This document shows positions 1 to 11,490 of a DNA stretch of 64,000 bases, in pieces. Position numbers and translations under genes: made by a program. The DNA is from Bromus sterilis. Its lineage: Eukaryota; Streptophyta; Magnoliopsida; Poales; Poaceae. Position 1 is the first letter of the stretch; each line of letters opens with the position of its first letter. A model generated the notes under the pieces. That model was not told the origin of the DNA and did not search any database. It saw only the letters and a program-made list of their open reading frames with translations. The stretch lies in NCBI GenBank assembly GCA_950022295.1, contig OX465598.1, positions 300,960,001 to 301,024,000 of the forward strand. Direction: 5' to 3'.

Positions 1-388
1 GGATTGAATGGATGAACGAAAAGTGTATGTGGTTATACATACAGACTTATCGGTGGCAGGGAACTGTTAAGGCGATGGGCATATAGGGTCTCGAGAATTT
101 ATCGGAAAGTATCTTCGGGATCTTCTCGTGAAGTAAGCGATCATCTGGAATGAGGGATCTCCGGGAGGAAGTAGTCACGAGATCCTAATGTCAGAGTTAG
201 CAAAATCTTTATCCCGAAAAGAAGAGAGAGCAGAGTCCCAGAGTAAACGTGAGGAGAAAAAGATCCTAATACCACCCAGTTTTGCGACGTGGGCCGATAA
301 GCCACACGACACTATTAGTAAAGTAGTTTTAAAAGGACTAGACTCGACTTCGACCAAGGAGTTGGAAGGGGGTGTCCTACAGGAAGTC
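1..388 (-). mobile_element. Leader/internal start of a minus-strand LTR retrotransposon (truncated by window edge)
   Basis: This stretch lies directly downstream (in element orientation) of the primer site at 389-401, so it is the untranslated leader or start of the internal domain of the element whose 5' LTR is 405-4559. A 75-codon open frame on the minus strand (175-402) overlaps the primer site and is not convincing as gag. The rest of the element lies outside the window, so its lineage cannot be settled here. The use of a tRNA-Met primer with a very long LTR fits several grass gypsy families. Confidence 0.6.
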
Positions 389-401
389 GGCTCTGATACC
401 A
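389..401 (-). other. Primer binding site (tRNA-Met type)
   Basis: Read on the minus strand this is TGGTATCAGAGCC, the classical complement of the plant initiator tRNA-Met 3' end. It sits three bases inside the end of the long LTR, which fixes the orientation of the element as minus and makes the LTR at 405-4559 the 5' LTR. Confidence 0.85.
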
Positions 402-404
402 ACT

Positions 405-3400
405 TGTGAAACCCCCAAAATCAATCCGTGTACAGTAATCATACACGCAGGGTACACGGCTGAGATTAGGGTGCCACGGTGAGAATATCACAGCACAACA
501 CTAAACACAAAAGGATAAACCAATATGTTACAAGATAAGGGGGTCACACGGACCTGAATACATAAGTTATACAAGCCATAATATCTGAGTACAGACATAG
601 TTAGTCAAGTTTTTCCTTAAGAAAGCTAGCACAAATAACATCAGAGATACAGATCGAAAAGGCAAGGCCTCCTGCCTGGGAGCCTCCGAAACTACTCCTG
701 GTCCTGGTCAACGGGGGGCTCGACGTAGTAGTAGGCGCCTCCGGGGTACTCCTGCTCCTGGGATCCAACGTCGACTGCAGCGGCCGATCAGGCAAAACAT
801 AAAGGGGGAAATAAAACAAGGGTGAGTATCTAGCATACCCGCGAGTCTTACGTCCGCTACTAAGCATTTATGCATTTGTATCAAATGGAAAGGGGAGGCT
901 GTATATAGTGGACTGCAAGATAGAAATCAGAATAAGGGTAAGAATCTAGGCCTATCGAATACTAGCATCTTCTGACGATGTCTTGTAGCATGAGAAGAGA
1001 AACAGCCAACCGTTTATATAAAGCATAAGGTAACAATGAAGCAGAAGTTGCTGAAACATTGTATAATAGTAAGTTGTAATGATTAATAATAATAGATGCC
1101 TCCGAGTTCCCCTCCTCGACTTCCCTGCGAGGAAGAAAAACCCGGAACCATACAGTTTAATAGTAATAGTTTGTAGTGGTAAGATCCGGCTTCAGCATAA
1201 AGCGTCCTGTTACCGTGGACACGGCTATTCAAATAGATTAAAATCCCTGCAGGGGTGCACTATTGTTCATCCTGCACGCTCGGATCTCCAGGGTGGCGTA
1301 CACCTTGTTAGGGAATGCCCCACCGTGGCTATCCGACACATCGCAGTTCATCCTATGCTCAGCAGAGAGGCCATCCGCCGGACTATATCCCATGCGCCAA
1401 GGGGTCTAGGTCCCTCACCCTTGCATGCTCCCGCATGGTACGAGACTGGCCGGTGAAGCAAAAGCAAATCCAAACACACCTGCTGCAGCAAAGAAGACAA
1501 GACCGCTTCCCGACAATCAGCCTGTGGTACTGCTGACGTCTGAAGAGCTTTCGGACAAACTACGACGCGGAGGGCCCACCCCGTAATCCCATGTGTAGGT
1601 AGTGCGTATAGACCAACGGGCCTCTCAAGTCATCCGCCGAACCATTTAGCATTTTAATTAACCTGCGTGACAACCGTTATCATTGCCTCGACTTAACTGA
1701 GCCGCGGACAACGACAGCAGTCAGGACCACCAGTACATCGGTGCCTGCCCTGTCGTCCCACCAAGTCTCTGCGGTTACCAACAAGGTGAACCGACTCCTT
1801 ACCTTATCTCGCGTGTGCTCTTGGTAGAGCTCGACTTTCGTGGTTTGGTAACTCTCGCGAGATACGAGCAGGAGCCAAGCACGCCAGTAACGTCGGTCGT
1901 ACCCTCCCTGTCGTTCCCGACGCAATACCGCTCGCGGGCACCGTTGGGTCGCCCGACTTCTTACCTTAAGGACAACCGTTGCTCAGGTACCTAGAGAGGC
2001 TATACAGAGTCAACAACGAGTGAAGGTACGAGGATTACTCCTCGGTAGCTCCACTTGATGGTGGCTCGGCAGAGCCGAGATAGGGGGCCTTAGGCGGTGT
2101 CTGCATTGTACCGTACCTGTGCAGTTGTATATATATTCATATCCGTGTTCACTCACCAGAGTGATCACGGCCCGCTATCTAATCCTTGCTAACAATGTGC
2201 AGGGCTCACTTCTGAATAATGCATAATTATAATAGGCAGCATAGGATAAATGAGGTACATCAAGGGGCGACAAAGACAGGCTATGCAATTGAATAGGTAA
2301 GCGACGTAGCAGCAGCAGTAACAATGCCTAGTGCAAGAAATGTACGGAAAGATAGGCGATATCTGGGGAAGAGAATGGCTCTGCTTGCCTGGAAGCTCGC
2401 GGTAGGGGTACGGTCGTCGAGGACGTAGTCGATCACAGGGGCATCGGCATCGGTCGTCGGGACTACCGGACAATAAGAGAGGGGGAGAAACAATAAATAC
2501 ACAGCAAAAATTTCAATACAAATGCAAGACATGGCAAACGCAATGTTAACGGTGTTCTAACGCAGTGCAAGGGGTATTGCTCGGAGCGGGAATTCATCCG
2601 GAGATGAACTACCAGCTCCGGATGATTATCGACAAACGGCCCGAAGGGGGAAGGTTTCATGTTTGCAGTGTTAGAGACATCTGAAAGACATGTGGATAGT
2701 GTACCATTGATCGTTGATGCATTCCGAACAACTTTTATGTTCAGAATATTTTCATCCGGAAAGTTTTACCGGTACCGGGTAATTATCGGACAGACGATCC
2801 GGAGGGGGAAAGTCTCGGGTTCGGTATGTTAGAGGGGTGTGGTGGCTATACGGGTGATGTACTCTTATTCGTTATTTTTTTCTGATCAAGTTTCATATAT
2901 AAAATATTTTCATCTGACATACGGATGAAAAGATATGATTTTTCAAAATTTTAATCAATTAAAAACATTTACTGGATTTCTTTAATTCATTTATTCAAAC
3001 ATTATCCAGAACAGTTATTTTGACTGGTCAAACCTGACAAGTGGGACCTGCTGACCTTTGGGTCCCACATGTCAGCCTCACATATTTATTAAACATTTTT
3101 ATTAAATTTAAAAGCAATGGGGTCTAGTTGTCATACACTCATTTATCTAACAAGTTTTATTTCTATTTTAAGTAACTAATAAGTTGTGGGTCCACATGTC
3201 ATACTCACAGAGGCATTTTAATCTAACATTTTTATTTTTTTAGTTTAGTTAACTTGACAGATCATTAAGGGGCTAATTACAGGGGAGGGCCCCACGGGTC
3301 AGTGGCACCAGCCACACCACACCCAGCCCACACCGCACGGCCATGGTCGTGGCCATGGCGGGCACGGCGAGGCCGACCATTAGGGGAGCGGGGGGCAACG

Positions 3401-4559
3401 CCGGAGGCCACGACCAGCAGCAGCGCTGGCGGCAGCGGCTACCAGAGGCGAGCGCGGCCGGCCGGCGCAAGGCGGAGGCGGCCCCGGCAAGGGGCGGCGA
3501 GGCGTGCGCGCGTGAGCACGGTTGAGGCCGTCCACGACGCGGCCAGACGATGAAAGGCAGCGGCAGTTCGCGGAGGGGAAGATGTGGCATTCAAGGGGCG
3601 CTCACAGGGAGGTCGAGTGGGGGAGGGAGGCGCCGGGGAGGTCGTCGGAGGGCTCGCAGTGGAGGGGGGCCGAGCGGCGGCCATGGCGAGGGGGAGGCGC
3701 GATTCGGCGGAGGTGAGGCGTCTTGGCTCGATCTTGAGGGCGAATACGAACTGGTGGTCGGCCACGGAGCGGGCAGATACGAAGAAGAGGCGTGGCGAGG
3801 TCCCAGGCCATGGCCACGGCGACGCCAGTCGTAGGTTGCAGCGGGAAAGGGGGGGCGAGGAGAGGAGCAGGATCTGGCGCGCGAGGGAGGAAGAGTGGGG
3901 GGAGGCTAGGGTTCCGGGGCCAGGGGGCGGCGGCTCGGGTTCTTATCCCCCAGGGGAGCCGAGGGATGCCCGCCACGGGGGGCAAGGCGTAGCCATGGCC
4001 GGGGGATGCCCGCCACAGAAGCCCCCTCCCCTGTGAACAGGAGGAAGAAGGCGTAGGGGTGGGGATGGGCTCTAGGTGGGCTTCTCCCTAGGCGTAGTTT
4101 AGGTTTCCTTTTTTTTGTATTTCTGCATTTTCTCTTTTATGTTTGTATTTACTTTATTGCCTTTTGTATTTTTGTAAAATGTGTAACATGTTCCATAAGT
4201 GGTATTGCATATTACTTAAGGCCCAAAAAAAGTTTGAGGTCCAAAATAAATCAATTGATTTCCATTTAATTATTTAAAGGATTAAATGGGTCGGATTTGG
4301 TATTGTTTTATTTATATAAACCAACTAAATATTTTTATTTAATAGTGGTGGCTATGTTTCCATTACCTATGGAATATTTGCAAGATTTAGAATATTTTTC
4401 CAACATTTTTAGAACAACTTTAATCTCCACTTTATTTTGAATTTTTATCAGGGCTTGAATTTGAACTTGACATAATCAAGGGTGCTTATCACATGCCTAA
4501 TCATGATGTCATGGCATTTAACAAGGTGGTTACTGTAGCGTGACACCCGGGGTGTTACA
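405..4559 (-). repeat. 5' LTR, about 4.16 kb, of a minus-strand retrotransposon
   Basis: On the plus strand the block begins TGTGAAACCCCC beside the primer site and ends GGGGTGTTACA at 4559. In element orientation this is TGTAACACCCC...TTTCACA, a TG...CA LTR. It holds a GC-rich part (about 3300-4030) and AT-rich flanks, but no coding region; the open frames at 3300-4030 are overlapping low-complexity frames. The 5-bp target duplication at this end would be CTTCA (4560-4564); the partner copy is outside the window. LTRs of this size occur in grass families such as Sukkula and Erika, but I do not assign a name. Confidence 0.75.
2595..2840. repeat. Degenerate tandem duplication inside the 4.2-kb LTR
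   Basis: The stretch 2612-2673 and the stretch 2771-2833 align with a period of about 160 bases. Both carry a pattern like CCGG.T.ATTATCG.ACA, followed by GGGGGAA and, later, GTTAGA. The intervening bases are also partly alike (TCCG-rich). It is an old internal duplication of LTR sequence, with no coding content. Confidence 0.5.
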
Positions 4560-5141
4560 CTTCATATCCCAAACAATGGTGTGTGCTTTAATATAAGATC
4601 CCAATTTGTCCACTCATCAAGGGTGGGATCCTCACGTGTTGCCTCCAACTCATCATGAAAATTCCACTCATCCTTCTCAACAACGAGGGTGGCATTTTTC
4701 GCGTCCTCGTTGTCTGTAATTTGCTCCTCCTTTGAGAGTAGCACCCAATTCGGCAACGAGAGAGGTTGCATGATGATCGGGAGGGAAGTGAAGGTTGTGC
4801 GCAGTGGGGATGTGAGCTATTCATACATAGGGACTGCCATTTATAGCCACATGCGATGGGCGGCTGGAGAAGTGTTGGCAATTTCCGGAAGAAGTGGTCA
4901 CGCGGTGGTCGCCATTAGTTGGCTCGCTTCCTGATGAGATGAGCATTTTATTGTTTGCACCATTCATATGGAGGGAAGGTAGGCCGCGCAGGAGGCCAAG
5001 GAGGGAGGTGAGACTCCTCCCTCCCACATGAGTTGTTGGCGGATGGAGTGTTTTTCAAACCACCACAAATCAAAATATTAAGGCGCGTGAGCTTGATATA
5101 GAGTGTCCTCCATAAATTATAACAATCTGAAATGAGATGAC
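4560..5141. other. Short non-repetitive island between two retrotransposons
   Basis: This 582-bp island separates the 4.2-kb LTR from the copia element at 5142. It contains a 69-codon ATG-started frame on the minus strand (4562-4771) that is rich in acidic residues and Trp and stops only a few bases from the LTR junction. That could be the truncated remains of a gene interrupted by the LTR insertion, but I do not recognise the protein and see no splice-supported extension. The rest shows nothing recognisable. Confidence 0.3.
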
Positions 5142-5509
5142 TGTTGAGTTTGTGTCGAGTATTATGTACTAGTTGGGTTACAGGATTTGGAGTTGTAGTG
5201 TGGGTAGGATACGTGTAGTGTTGGAGTCGAAGACGTGTATATTTGGGCTCTCATATAATGAGGGGTACCCCACGGCTGTAACATATGCCAACATAATAGC
5301 ATAGGCACGCAGGGGAGCCGGTGGCGTGTGTCGGCGCCCGGGTAGCCGGTGTGCGGTATTGTAGCGCTGTCATGAGGAGGAGCGCCCATAGTTAGGCCCC
5401 GAAAATGTATCCGATGTTCGGTGAACCTCGTTAATAAATCTTGGTGTCGTTCTCGTGTGATTGCTTGGTCCTTGGATGATTTACTATGTGCTTCGGATTA
5501 GTTCTAACA
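5142..5509 (+). repeat. 5' LTR of the non-autonomous copia element
   Basis: The 368-bp LTR begins TGTTGAGTTTG and ends GTTCTAACA. It is the uninterrupted version of the 3' LTR: the site ATGTACTAG near 5164-5172 is the empty target of the Stowaway MITE found in the other LTR. The two LTRs show several substitutions, so the insertion is not recent. Confidence 0.88.
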
Positions 5510-5511
5510 GG

Positions 5512-5523
5512 TGGTATCAGAGC
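5512..5523 (+). other. Primer binding site (tRNA-Met type)
   Basis: TGGTATCAGAGC lies two bases after the 5' LTR, the standard arrangement for reverse-transcription priming by tRNA-Met in plant LTR retrotransposons. Confidence 0.9.
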
Positions 5524-5889
5524 AAGGTTGAAGATTGAAATTGATCAAAGCGTAGCGTATGCGCGTGAATGGTAATTAGTGAAACATACAAAAATCGATA
5601 ATACACATCGATTGGACGAGTGTAGGAAGCGGTCGCTGGCTGGCAAGCCACATTTGGAATCAGACCAGCCTCTGGTAGGCCGAGGCAGAGACGGTGTATA
5701 GGAAGCCGAAGGCTATAGGCACACTGAGTTTTTTGGACAAAAAAAAGAAATCGAGTACTAAAAGCACACGTGATTTGTTGTGTTGGACTCGGAGCAACTG
5801 AGCATATCGATTCGGCAGAGAAATAATCCATCAGGCATGCATCCATCGAAAACTAGCAAGGGAATTTACAAAGGCAAAGCAATTAGCTA

Positions 5890-6840
5890 GCATTAGAATT
5901 TGTGCCAAGAGGAGCAATACCAATGTTAGGTATACGAAGAATCATGGAGCCATTGGGTACCAGATTTGAGGTGGAGAAATTCAACATAACTATAAACTTT
6001 GGGTTATGGAAAGATACGGGTGAAAGATTTATTGGCACAACAAGGATGCTTGAAAGCGTTGTGGGAAACAAAGCCAGCTAAGATGGACGCTGATGACTAG
6101 GTGGAGTTACATATGCAAACATCCGGAACTACGATTGTGTCTGTCACACCAGAGTGTTTATCATGTGATGGATTAGAATTCACCAAAGAAGATCTGGGAG
6201 AAACTGGAAATCCAATATATGTCCAAGACTGCAACGACCAAGGTGTATTTGAAGCAAAAGTTGTATGGGATGAAGATACAGGAGGGGTCGGATCTTCTGG
6301 AGTACATTAACTCCTTTAATCAAGTCGTGACGGATCTAGCATGCTTGGGTGTGACGATTGCTGACGAGGATAGGGCGATTCTTCTTCTTTGTTCATTGCC
6401 ACCATCCTATGACCATTTGATCACTACTTGGATGCACGACAAGGATACCGTCAAGAATGAGGATATTACTGCAGTATTATTATCTTATAATACGAGAAAT
6501 AAGAACGCGGTGGAAATCACTCAAGCCTCATTTGGTTGCACGGGGAGAAAATCCCGGGGATGAAAAACCCCAGGGGAATCCTCCGGGCTGATGGATTTCA
6601 CGGCAAGGAGAAGGGGAGAATTCTCCCCGCGTCTGGACACCTGGATTTTTACCCCAGGATTTGGCCGGGATCCCGGGAGGATCCCTGTGCACCAAAAGAG
6701 CCCTCATAGTGAAGGTTTGCTAGTCAAAGGTGAAGACTCGTGGAAGGGATATGAGGCAGGGAAGAAAAAGACAAGGAAAAATAAAGTACAGTGTCACAAG
6801 TGTAAGTAGTGGGAACATATGTGAAGGGACTGTCAAGATG
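5890..6840 (+). pseudogene. Copia gag remnant, frameshifted, with zinc-knuckle region
   Basis: Gag-type sequence can be read in pieces: a NFGLWK motif near 5995-6015, a KALWETKPAKM-like stretch shortly after in another frame, and an open piece at 6219-6563 with the copia gag motifs LPPSYDHLITTW and YINSFNQVV. The zinc knuckle is at about 6791-6835 as Cys-X2-Cys-X4-His-X4-Cys, but two stop codons (TAG and TGA) fall inside it. At least one frameshift, plus a MITE at 6524-6703, further break the frame. The product would have been the capsid protein. It is a pseudogene. Confidence 0.8.
6524..6703. mobile_element. Tourist-like MITE inserted in the copia gag remnant (TSD TCA)
   Basis: A 180-bp insertion has imperfect terminal inverted repeats (AGCCTCATTTGGTTGCACGG against GGGCTCTTTTGGTGCACAGG) and is flanked by TCA at 6521-6523 and 6704-6706. 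A three-base target duplication and TTTGGT-bearing ends fit PIF/Harbinger (Tourist-type) MITEs. The gag reading frame continues on the far side if the MITE and one TCA copy are disregarded, which supports the boundaries. Confidence 0.75.
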
Positions 6841-6857
6841 GTGGGTCTAGTGCTAAT

Positions 6858-7214
6858 GTGGCAGCTCGTGGTGATGACTCAGACAACAGTAGTGATGTCC
6901 ACGTAGTATCAGACAGGCGGTCAACCAAAAGTAAAGCGTGGATGTTGGATTCAGCTAGCTCTTTTCACGTGACACCCAACAGAGAGTGGTTCTCTTCGTA
7001 CAAATCTGGTGAATTTGGTTCAGCCTATGTGGGCGATGACACGTGTTATCATATTGCTGGAGTAGGTGACATCAAAATCAAGATGTTTGACGGAGTTGAG
7101 TGGAGGCTTCGGGGAGTCAGGCATGTGCCAGGGCTAAGAAGGAACCTAATTTCGCTTAGAGTTCTTCATGATGGTGGTATGGAATTTCGTTGTGATCGAG
7201 ATAAAAAAACTTGA
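6858..7214 (+). pseudogene. Copia protease (aspartic) remnant
   Basis: The frame encodes AWMLDSASSFHVTPNREWFSSY, matching the copia retropepsin signature W.LDS.(A/G)S.H.....FSSY; here DSAS replaces the usual DSGA/DSGAS core. Downstream GVRHVPGLRRNLISL is the conserved copia segment between protease and integrase. The frame ends at a stop near 7212, and the sequence to the 3' LTR contains no integrase, reverse transcriptase or RNase H. The altered active-site triplet and early stop suggest it is inactive. Confidence 0.82.
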
Positions 7215-7482
7215 ATATCACGGAAGATGAGGTGATCGTGATGATTGGAGAGAGAACGACTTTTCATGTTTACAAGTTGCAAGGGAGCAATATTGCAGGT
7301 GGAGTCACGAAGAATGGAGTTGAAGGAATAGCGGAAGGATCTCATGGAGACGGAGGGTATGGGGCAGACTCGTCGAGTAGCTCTCGATAATCTACGAAGA
7401 AGACAACCCAAGTCCGGAGTACATGGAAGTTTGGCGCATGGAGAAAATCAAGGCAGTGGAGAATATTCGCCAAGGTGGAGTT

Positions 7483-8108
7483 TGTTGAGTCTGTGTCGAA
7501 TATTATGTACTCCCTCCGTTTCTTTTTACTTCGCATATAAGGTTTGGTCAAAGTCAATCTTCATAAAGTTTGACCAACTGTATAGAAAAATTTATCAACA
7601 TCCACATATGAAACAATTACCATTAGATTTATCATGAACTTAATTTTCATATTATATAACTTTGATATTGTAAATGTTGATACTTTTTAATATAAACTTG
7701 GTCAAACTTTATGCAGATTGACTTTGACCAAACCTTATATGCGGAGTAAAAAGAAACGGAGGGAGTACTAGTTGGGTTATAGGACTTGGAGTTGTAGTGT
7801 GGGTAGGATACGTGTAGTGTTGGAGTCGGGCACGTTGTATCTTTGGGCTCTCATATAACGAGGGACACCCCACGGTTGTAACCTATGCCAACATAATAGC
7901 ACAGGCACACAGGGGAGCCGGCGGCGTGTGCCGGCGCCCGGTGGAGGGTGTGCGGTATTGTAGCGATGTCATGGGAAGGAGCGCCCATAGTCAGGCCCCG
8001 GGGATGTAGCCGATGTTCGGTGAACCTCGTTAACAAATCTCGGTGTCGTACTCGTGTGATTGCTTGGTCCTCGGATGATCTACTACGCGATTCAGATTAA
8101 TTCTAACA
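7483..8108 (+). repeat. 3' LTR of the non-autonomous copia element, split by a MITE
   Basis: The LTR begins TGTTGAGTCTG after a purine-rich tract (CAAGGTGGAG), holds a 256-bp Stowaway insertion at 7510-7765, and ends TTCTAACA at 8108. Without the insertion it is the same length class as the 5' LTR. It is followed by the target duplication ATGAC. Confidence 0.88.
7510..7765. mobile_element. Stowaway-type (Tc1/Mariner) MITE in the 3' LTR, TSD TA
   Basis: The 256-bp element has ends CTCCCTCCGTTTCTTTTTAC and, in inverse, CTCCCTCCGTTTCTTTTTAC, with long subterminal similarity (TATAAGGTTTGGTCAAAG on both sides). TA dinucleotides flank it at 7508-7509 and 7766-7767. The 5' LTR of the same retrotransposon shows the unoccupied site, so the MITE landed after the retrotransposon. 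Confidence 0.93.
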
Positions 8109-9205
8109 ATGACAACTCTAACTGCATGTTTATCAAGATCGTCATAATGATTATTATTATAACGATTAGGAGGTATAATAACTCTCTTACATGACAATAA
8201 TGTCTTCAGGTAATAAAATACAACCCTTTTTGGAACGAAAAGTAGTATAATAGCAGTACTATATCAAGTACTATAGAAACACTCATGTAGCCTATCATTT
8301 CCCGTGTCGCCCTAGCGAGGCGGCGGGGAGGGCTCCCAGGATCTTCCTAACCATCCTCCTTCCTCCCTCGCCACTGACAGAGGGTGCAGTTGGGTGAATA
8401 CTGATCGACATCAGTGACGGTGGGTTGTGTTCTCTCCTCGAGCGATGGGATGGTGCAGGCCGGTCTCCTCAATCATGGGCATGGTGCAGGCATAGGGTGT
8501 TGTGGCGCGACGATGTGGAGATGCCGCCCATGTGCGACCAAGGTGTAAGGGGTTGCGAGAAGGGAGGGGCGTTTGACCGTGGTGATCAGATCTAGTTGGC
8601 AGGTGGTGCGGGTCGCCGCGAGACGGGACGGAGGTCGTTGTCTCGCATCTTAGAGGGGGTAGCCGATGGAGGTGGAGGCTTCCTACTCCTTGGTAACTTG
8701 GTTAGAGCCACGACAAGGCAAGCTTGTGGCGTCAACGACGACACGACAGATAGGGTCCAACATGCGTCCAAGGGTGGTGATGATAATTTTTCTTCTTCTG
8801 GATCCAAAATGATAGTGCGTGGGGCTGGGCGGTTGCAGGTGGTGCCGACCGCACATGCAATAATGGATACGAGGATCTAGGGTCCATGCTCAAGCGAGCC
8901 AAATCTAGCCCCAAGGCGTATCGAAGTTGGTGTTCCAGGTAGGTGAGCCAGGGCTCGTCTTAGGATGTGCCTGTGAGCGATGAGTTACTCTTTTCAGGGG
9001 CATGGTGGGCGATGATGGTGGTCAGGACTATGATACTCCGTTAGATGCATTGACATTGGTGGCCTCATAATGGTCATCATGCGAGCAAAACCTGCATCAA
9101 GTCATGGGCTTTGGACGAGGTCTACTTGTCGATGGCCATCGACAATCTCGGGTTAGTGTCCCCCCTCCTGTCCACTGGGAATGGTTGGGGACACGGGTGT
9201 CGATG
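8109..9205. other. Unassigned GC-rich sequence, no supported gene
   Basis: After the ATGAC duplication comes about 170 bp of AT-rich DNA, including GAAAAGTAGTATAATAGCA, a motif that recurs in the tandem repeats at 11491-11675. Then follows GC-rich text (8300-9205) with short conflicting frames on both strands. The style resembles untranslated or decayed LINE or transposon sequence, but no domain can be read. The sequence seems to resume at 10737 after the Athila-type insertion. Confidence 0.3.
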
Positions 9206-10736
9206 CTAGCATGTCACCACATAAATTATGCTTGTTATCATTTACCTACTCGAGGACGAGCAGGAATTAAGCTTGGGGATGTTGATACGTCCCAAACGTA
9301 TCTATAATTTCTGCTTGCTCCATGCATGTTTTGTGTGATATTGCTATGATCTAGATACACCTTCATACACTTTTGATCATATTTGGACTAACTTATTAAC
9401 TCAGTGCACCCAGTGCCAGTTCATGTTTTGTGTTGTTTTTCTATTTCAGGTTTCCCCCATATTAAAAGTGCTCCAAAAATTCGGGAAAAATCAGATAAAA
9501 AATCAGCGTTCCGGAAGCTTCCGGATTCAACGAAGAAGGGCCAGAGGGGCCCCACCTGGTGCCCAGGCGGCCAGTGGACGCGGACCAGGGCTTGGCCGCG
9601 CCGGGTGGCAGCCTGGGCGACTGGTGGGCCCCCCGGTGACCCCCCCTTTGGCTCCTATTTATTCTCCTGTCGCAAAAACCCTGATTTCGGACCCCTTTTC
9701 TCGAAGAAATTCTGATCTCCGCCGCCATCGCCGACAAGCTTCGGGGGACCTGAATTCTTGTGTCGGTACCCTGCCGGGACGGGGAAGTGCCCCTGGATTC
9801 ATCTCCATCGCCGTTGCTTCCTCCCTCCATGATGCGGGAGTAGTCCCTCCTCGGGGCTGAGGTTTCTACCAGTAGCTATGTGGTCAATTCTCTCTCCCAT
9901 GATGTGATCTTCGTTGTGATTATAGGCTATGTTAATCTAGGGTGATCCCATGATATTTCCCCTTCCTCTATGTATTGGATTGATGTACTCACTTGATCTT
10001 ATCTAGTATAATCCCCGAGACCAAGGTGACAACGGTCTATTGGACATGGATTAGAAGAATATTTTCATGAGTGATTTCCTCTTTTGTGTGTTGATTTAAG
10101 ATTGAGAGTCTCTTGGTGCTTGTCTTTGACTATCCTTGAGATATGTTGTGGTGATTGTGGTACTCTCTTTGGATGGCCGCGGTGACATTGGGAAATCCAT
10201 AGATTGAGAACTATGAACTTTGATGTGTGCTTTTGTAGCCCTACATAATTCTCGTCCTCTCTTGACCACAAAGGAATGACCTCCGAGTGCGTCTCCATTG
10301 CATGTTTTATGGGAAATATCATGTGATTAGACTATGTTAATGTTGTTGGGAGTTGACACTAGTGAAAGTATGAAGCCTAGGCCTTGTTTCCACCATTGTT
10401 ACACCGTTTGTGCTCACTTTTGTCACATGTTTGCTTGCTGCACTTTTTATTACAGATTTATATTACTTTGTTTTGCCACACCTATCACTCGTATTTTACC
10501 ATCTCTTCGCCGAACTAGTGCACCTATACAACTCCTAGTTGTAGGTGTGTTGGGGACACAAGAGACTTTTGTATCTTAATTGCGGGGTTGCTTGAGAGAG
10601 ACCATCTTCAACCTCTACTTCCCTGAGTTCGATAAACCTTAGGTCATCCACTTGAGGGAAATTGCTGCTGTCCTAAAAACCTCTGCGCTTGGAGGCCCAA
10701 CATAGTCTACAAGAATAGAAACGTGTGTAGACATCA
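9206..10736 (+). mobile_element. 5'-truncated Athila-type gypsy element: internal tail plus 3' LTR
   Basis: From about 9206 the sequence matches (inverted) the 3' internal tail of the minus-strand elements at 56101 and 61019, including the tract AAGCTTGGGGAT before the LTR. The LTR runs from TGATACGTCCC (9283) to AGACATCA (10736), about 1.45 kb. Its first ~560 bp are shared with the LTRs at 54-61 kb, but the remainder is different (ending ...GGAGGCCCAACATAG...GTAGACATCA). The upstream part of the element is missing, and no matching target duplication was found. Confidence 0.8.
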
Positions 10737-11490
10737 GTGGGCGTGGAACCAGACCCGAAGGATGATGTCGGTTTAGGAGTGGAAGGAGATGACGGATACT
10801 CTAACCATCGGGACTTAAGTGATGTGACGTGGATGGTTGATGGGGTCTCTAGGCTCGGATGTCGGGGCAGCAACCTCAAATGGTGGTCCCCGTGTGGCTT
10901 TCCGATGGGCATCATGGTGGTGGTGGTGACTATGTCCCTTGATCGTGGGGCGGCAAGAGGTGTAGGGCATGTGGCTCGGCCTTTTCTTCTATTGTGGGTA
11001 GGGGTGACGCCTAGATCTGTTGTTTTGTATGTGTCACAGAGACCATGGGTGCATCGTGCTGGTACTGGTGAGTTGCCTAACGAAAGATCCACGCTTTAGC
11101 ACCGACGACGGCAACACGTGTGGGTGCCTCTTTCCTCTTAAGAATGTCGTTGGGTTCTTTCTTCGTGCTAGGGCTCCGGGTGGAGACCCTAGTTCATCTC
11201 GGACTCGGCAACGAAAACGTTTTGCATTGTTTCCCTTTGTGAGGGCGTTGTCATGGAGCTCAAATGTTCTAAGGCGTGTCGTAACCTAGCTTTTAGGTTT
11301 ACTTTTGTTAATTTTCGGCATCGTAGTCATATGTGTTTATACGTCCAATTATCCAGTTATCTATTTTGTAAGAAGGTTTTCTTACTACTTTGTATCTTTC
11401 AACGATATATTTTAATTACCCGCAAAAAAGGTATATTTTAATTATAACTATATCTATTATAGAAAACAAAACCTATTTTGTGACTATACC
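10737..11490. other. Unassigned GC-rich sequence, no supported gene
   Basis: This appears to continue the unassigned block interrupted at 9206. It has short frames on both strands without recognisable domains. From about 11280 it turns AT-rich (TTTTGTTAATTTTCGGCATC and similar), as in the 3' region of a non-LTR element. I cannot identify it further. Confidence 0.25.

Larger units (their letters stand above)
5142..8108 (+). mobile_element. Non-autonomous copia-type LTR retrotransposon, complete, TSD ATGAC
   Basis: Two LTRs (5142-5509 and 7483-8108, the second enlarged by a MITE) flank a tRNA-Met primer site, a decayed gag and a protease fragment. Perfect 5-bp target duplications ATGAC lie at 5137-5141 and 8109-8113, so the element is bounded exactly. 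Integrase, reverse transcriptase and RNase H are absent: the internal domain is under 2 kb and jumps from the protease region to the 3' LTR. It is therefore a deletion derivative that needed an autonomous partner. Order gag then protease, and the copia-type gag and protease motifs, place it in the copia superfamily. Confidence 0.9.

Noticed and set aside
3273..4036. Several overlapping frames of 60-150 codons
   Set aside because: GC-rich LTR sequence. All six frames are partly open and no domain is visible.
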